From: Corydoras sp. C115
Lineage: Eukaryota > Chordata > Actinopteri > Siluriformes > Callichthyidae
DNA length: 64,000 nt
NCBI GenBank assembly: GCA_019802505.1
Contig: JAFMOC010000038.1
Location: 4,740,001-4,804,000, forward strand
Reading direction: 5' to 3'
A program made the translations under genes and the position numbers. The notes under the pieces are model-generated. The model did not search any database. It saw nothing but the letters and a program-made list of their open reading frames with translations, and was not told the origin of the DNA. Of the stretch, positions 22,151 through 64,000 are shown piece by piece (the stretch's first letter is position 1; each line of letters begins with the position of its first letter).

Positions 22151-22458
22151 TGGGGCGGCATGGTGGCTTAGTGGTTTGCATGTTCTCCTCTCAGCACTGG
22201 GGATTCCTGATTCTAATCCCAATCTGGGTGGAGTCTCCACGTTCTCCCCGTGTCCAAAAACATGGATCAAGTCAATTGAATTCTCCAAATTGCTCCATAT
22301 AGAGTGTGTCTGTGTGAGTAAGTGTGTGCCCAGCAATAGACTGGCGCCCTGTTCTGGGTGTATTTGCCCAACGCCCGAAATGTTCTCCTCTGGATGGGCA
22401 TGGGGAAACACCCCCCCCCCCCAGTAAAGGATAAAGTGGAAGATAATGGATGGATGGA
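22151..22458 (+). repeat. SINE A, internally deleted
   Basis: Bordered on both sides by ATGTTTAAAT, a likely target duplication. Confidence 0.88.
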
Positions 22459-22481
22459 TGTTTAAATAGTTAGTTGTTAAA

Positions 22482-22690
22482 GCAGCACAGTGGTTTAGTG
22501 GTTTGCATGTTCTCCTCTTGACGCTGGGGATTCCAGGTTAGAATCCAAATCTAGGTGTCCACGTGGGTTTTCTCTGGGTTCTCCGGTTTCCTCCCACAGT
22601 CCAAAAACATGGATTCAAGGTCAATTGAATTTTCCAAATTGCCCCATATAAAGTGTGTGTGTGTTCTTGAGTTATTGTGTGCCCAGTGAT
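22482..22690 (+). repeat. SINE A, 3'-truncated
   Basis: Head AGCAGCACAGTGGTTTAGTGG; stops at GTGCCCAGTGAT. Confidence 0.83.
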
Positions 22691-23063
22691 ATTTTTTTAG
22701 GCAGCAGACTTTTAACAGGGAGTGTTTCAGTATGGCCAGATTCTCATACACACCCTTTAAGAAATGTAGGATCTCCTCCAAATGTGGTCTGAATGATTGA
22801 ATCTGAATTGGTGCCTTGGCTCGTTCGTTCATAGCATCCTTTTGATCATATTGTGTCAAAATGCTTCCTGCTGCTTGTATTTTGGACCTATGCAGATTTA
22901 CTGACTGACCTTTGTGCTGAAAAAGAAACACACTGAGTGGGCTGACGTTAATGCCATTTATGAATAGAGCCTGATGTTCTCAAACATGTCAGTCTTCCCG
23001 TTAAACAGCATGTGGAATGTGACAATGTCCTCACTTTTCTTTCTATAATTAGGAGGCTAAATA

Positions 23064-23411
23064 GGCATGGTGGCTTAGTGGTTAGCATGTTCTCTCAGCT
23101 CTAGAGATTCCCAGTTTGAATCCCAATCTGGGTGGAGTTTCTACGTTCTCCCAGTGTACATGTGGGTTTCCTCTGGGTTCTCCGGTTTCCTCCCACAATC
23201 CGAAAACATGGATCAATGTCAATTGAATTCTCCAAATTGCCCCATATAGAGTGTGTTTGTGTGAGTGAGTGTGTGTCCAGTCATAGATTGGCGCCCTGTC
23301 CTGGGTGTATCTGCCCAGCGCCCGAAACGTTCTCCCCTGGATGGGCATGGGGAACCCCCCCCCCCCCCACGACCCTAGTAGAGGATAATGCGGAAGATAA
23401 TGGATGGATGG
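23064..23411 (+). repeat. SINE A, full length
   Basis: Perfect 10-bp duplication AGGCTAAATA at 23054-23063 and 23412-23421. Confidence 0.93.
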
Positions 23412-23421
23412 AGGCTAAATA

Positions 23422-24322
23422 CCTGAGGAAGTGCTTTGTACATCAAACATCTTAAACCTGGATTATTGAAGATTGTGCTTTTCCATTAATGTGTACAGAT
23501 AAATGACACTAAAAATCCATTATATCAACAGATATACTCAAAAACAAATATGGTTTAGCGTATTTGCATGCTTTACAAAATAATATCACAAACATATGCA
23601 TGTCTGTATCGTAATACAATATTAAATGCACCGATAATCAGACTGGTAGAGATTTTTATAACCATATCCATCAGAATGACTTCACAGGGGAATATAAAAA
23701 AATGTTTAAATGCAATGATAATATGATGTTGTTGTTATTATTGCAGGGATTAAAGGCAAACCAGTGGAAACTAACTTTTGGTCATACCATGGCGAAATAT
23801 GAGCAAATATGAATATGAAATGTATTTCCAATTAAAAGTTGAGAATGAAATTCAATCGCAGGGATGTGGCTGGGTGCAGATGGTTTTCTTTGCTGGTGTG
23901 AATGCAGGGTCTAAACTAAACACTCGTTTCCTGAAATTTCAATTATATTATATAGACTCATGGTGTGAATCGCCGGATATAGAACATGTCCAGGATGGAA
24001 CCGCGTCATCAAAACGAACCGAAATTATTATGGATCTGATTGAAGAGGAAATATTGCTTACTAATAAATAATGTAAATATCATTTATAGAGTTGTGATTT
24101 AACAAGAAAGCCATAAATGAACGTCAGTGGAGAAAATCAGTGTGTGTGGTAATGACCAGTGAGAAATAACTTGTGTCTGCATCACACACACACACACACA
24201 CACACTTTCATACAAGCATACACTGATACACATGTATAAATGCACACACACAAATAGGAAAGCACTCTCTCTGTAATAGTCAAGTTCCTCATTGGGTCTC
24301 GATTATTGTGCCATAGTTGTAG
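23422..24322 (-). other. probable sorbs2 3' UTR and flank
   Basis: Lies just downstream of the sorbs2 stop on the transcript. Contains a (CA)n at 24182-24206 and no SINE. No poly(A) signal could be chosen with confidence. Confidence 0.45.
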
Positions 24323-63494
<39,172 letters not shown>

Positions 63495-63734
63495 CTGTCA
63501 AAATAACAAATCATTAAGAAAATTAATTGCTTGTTTTGTTTTTTTTTTAGTTTGATATCTTGTGAGTTCAAAGACTACAGTGTTAGTATTCCACGTAAAA
63601 AAAACACAAGACTGTGACACACTACACACACAGAGTGCAAATTAAAGGGGTTAGAAAAATACCAACAACTGAAACACACAGAGCAAAGATACAACAAATT
63701 TCGGGGTGCTAGTGTACACGCTATGCTGTTTTTT

Positions 63735-64000
63735 AAAAACCTTTTATACGGATTTGTTTCTTCTTAAAGTACTTTTCCGTTTTGTTTCGAGATACCAGTC
63801 TGACATCATCTCCTCCCTCTCAACCCTGACAGTATGCTACAGTGATGCCTTGGAAAACGTACAGCAAGAATCAAAGGAACTTTTCCCATTGAACTCAGTT
63901 GAAGTGCCTGATGTTGATTTGACATTGGATTCTGTGAAGAGAACCTTTCTGTTGGACTTGCAATTCTACAGTTCTGCAAGAACCTGTGAGCATTTTCATT
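63735..64000 (+). other. open frame running off the window, unknown
   Basis: One plus-strand frame is open for about 88 codons to the edge and includes RYQSDIISSLSTLTVCYSDA and LFPLNSVEVPDVDLTLDSVK. Composition looks coding-like, but there is no start, splice signal or recognised family. It lies antisense in a sorbs2 intron. It may be part of a transposon or retrocopy. Confidence 0.35.

Noticed and set aside
22551..22931. 126-residue minus-strand open frame
   Set aside because: Its end is a SINE A copy; the remaining 75 or so residues (FRPHLEEILHFLKGVYENLA part) match no family I know and have no convincing splice sites. An old element fragment cannot be excluded.
23778..24071. 97-residue plus-strand open frame antisense to the sorbs2 3' UTR
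   Set aside because: AT-rich, no recognised motif, and it lies where the sorbs2 UTR is expected.

Overview
This is genomic DNA of a vertebrate, almost certainly a ray-finned fish. Genes are split into many short exons with GT-AG introns. The repeats are tRNA-derived SINEs of a fish type, L2-type LINE ends, hAT and Tc1 remnants, and long CA/TG and TA microsatellites. There are no bacterial operons, ribosome binding sites or CRISPR arrays.

Three protein genes lie on the minus strand, so they are transcribed from high to low coordinates. (1) The 5' end of ufsp2 (UFM1-specific protease 2) occupies about 877-2021; its catalytic part lies beyond the left edge. (2) A complete pdlim3 (ALP, PDZ and LIM domain 3) occupies 4488-15684, with seven coding exons, a 942-nt reading frame and 313 residues. 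(3) Most of sorbs2 (ArgBP2/nArgBP2) occupies 24323-63494. Twenty-one coding exons join without a phase conflict into 6129 nt (2042 residues plus stop); the first exons lie beyond the right edge. In human 4q35.1, UFSP2, PDLIM3 and SORBS2 have the same order and strand, which supports the assignments. PDLIM3 and SORBS2 both belong to the sarcomeric Z-disc and actin scaffold, SORBS2 binding vinculin-type partners and kinases through its SH3 domains.

The unusual coding part is sorbs2. Between SH3-2 and SH3-3 it has two in-frame exons that the human protein as I know it lacks: 723 nt (32552-33274) and 1983 nt (29547-31529). The larger encodes a Ser/Thr/Pro-rich tract built mainly of 11-residue repeats on a 33-nt coding minisatellite. 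The neuronal exon of nArgBP2 type (1617 nt, 39656-41272) is also present.

The noncoding sequence is dominated by one SINE family of about 350 bp, with roughly 60 full or partial copies in both orientations. It has a tRNA-like head with A and B boxes and a GGATAAAGCGGAAGATAATG(GATG)n or (AATG)n tail. A second tRNA-headed SINE shares its 3' tail with an L2-type LINE fragment at about 9040-9562. Other structures are a 2.4-kb satellite in a sorbs2 intron (51585-54008), a five-unit repeat of about 200 bp cut by two SINEs (43440-45030), a 1-kb compound TG array inside the SH3-2 intron, and two copies of an hAT-like MITE with perfect 8-bp target duplications.

Exon limits were set by hand from splice signals, phase and family similarity. 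UTRs, transcription starts and isoform use cannot be fixed from sequence alone. The a/b paralog status of pdlim3 and sorbs2 is unresolved.
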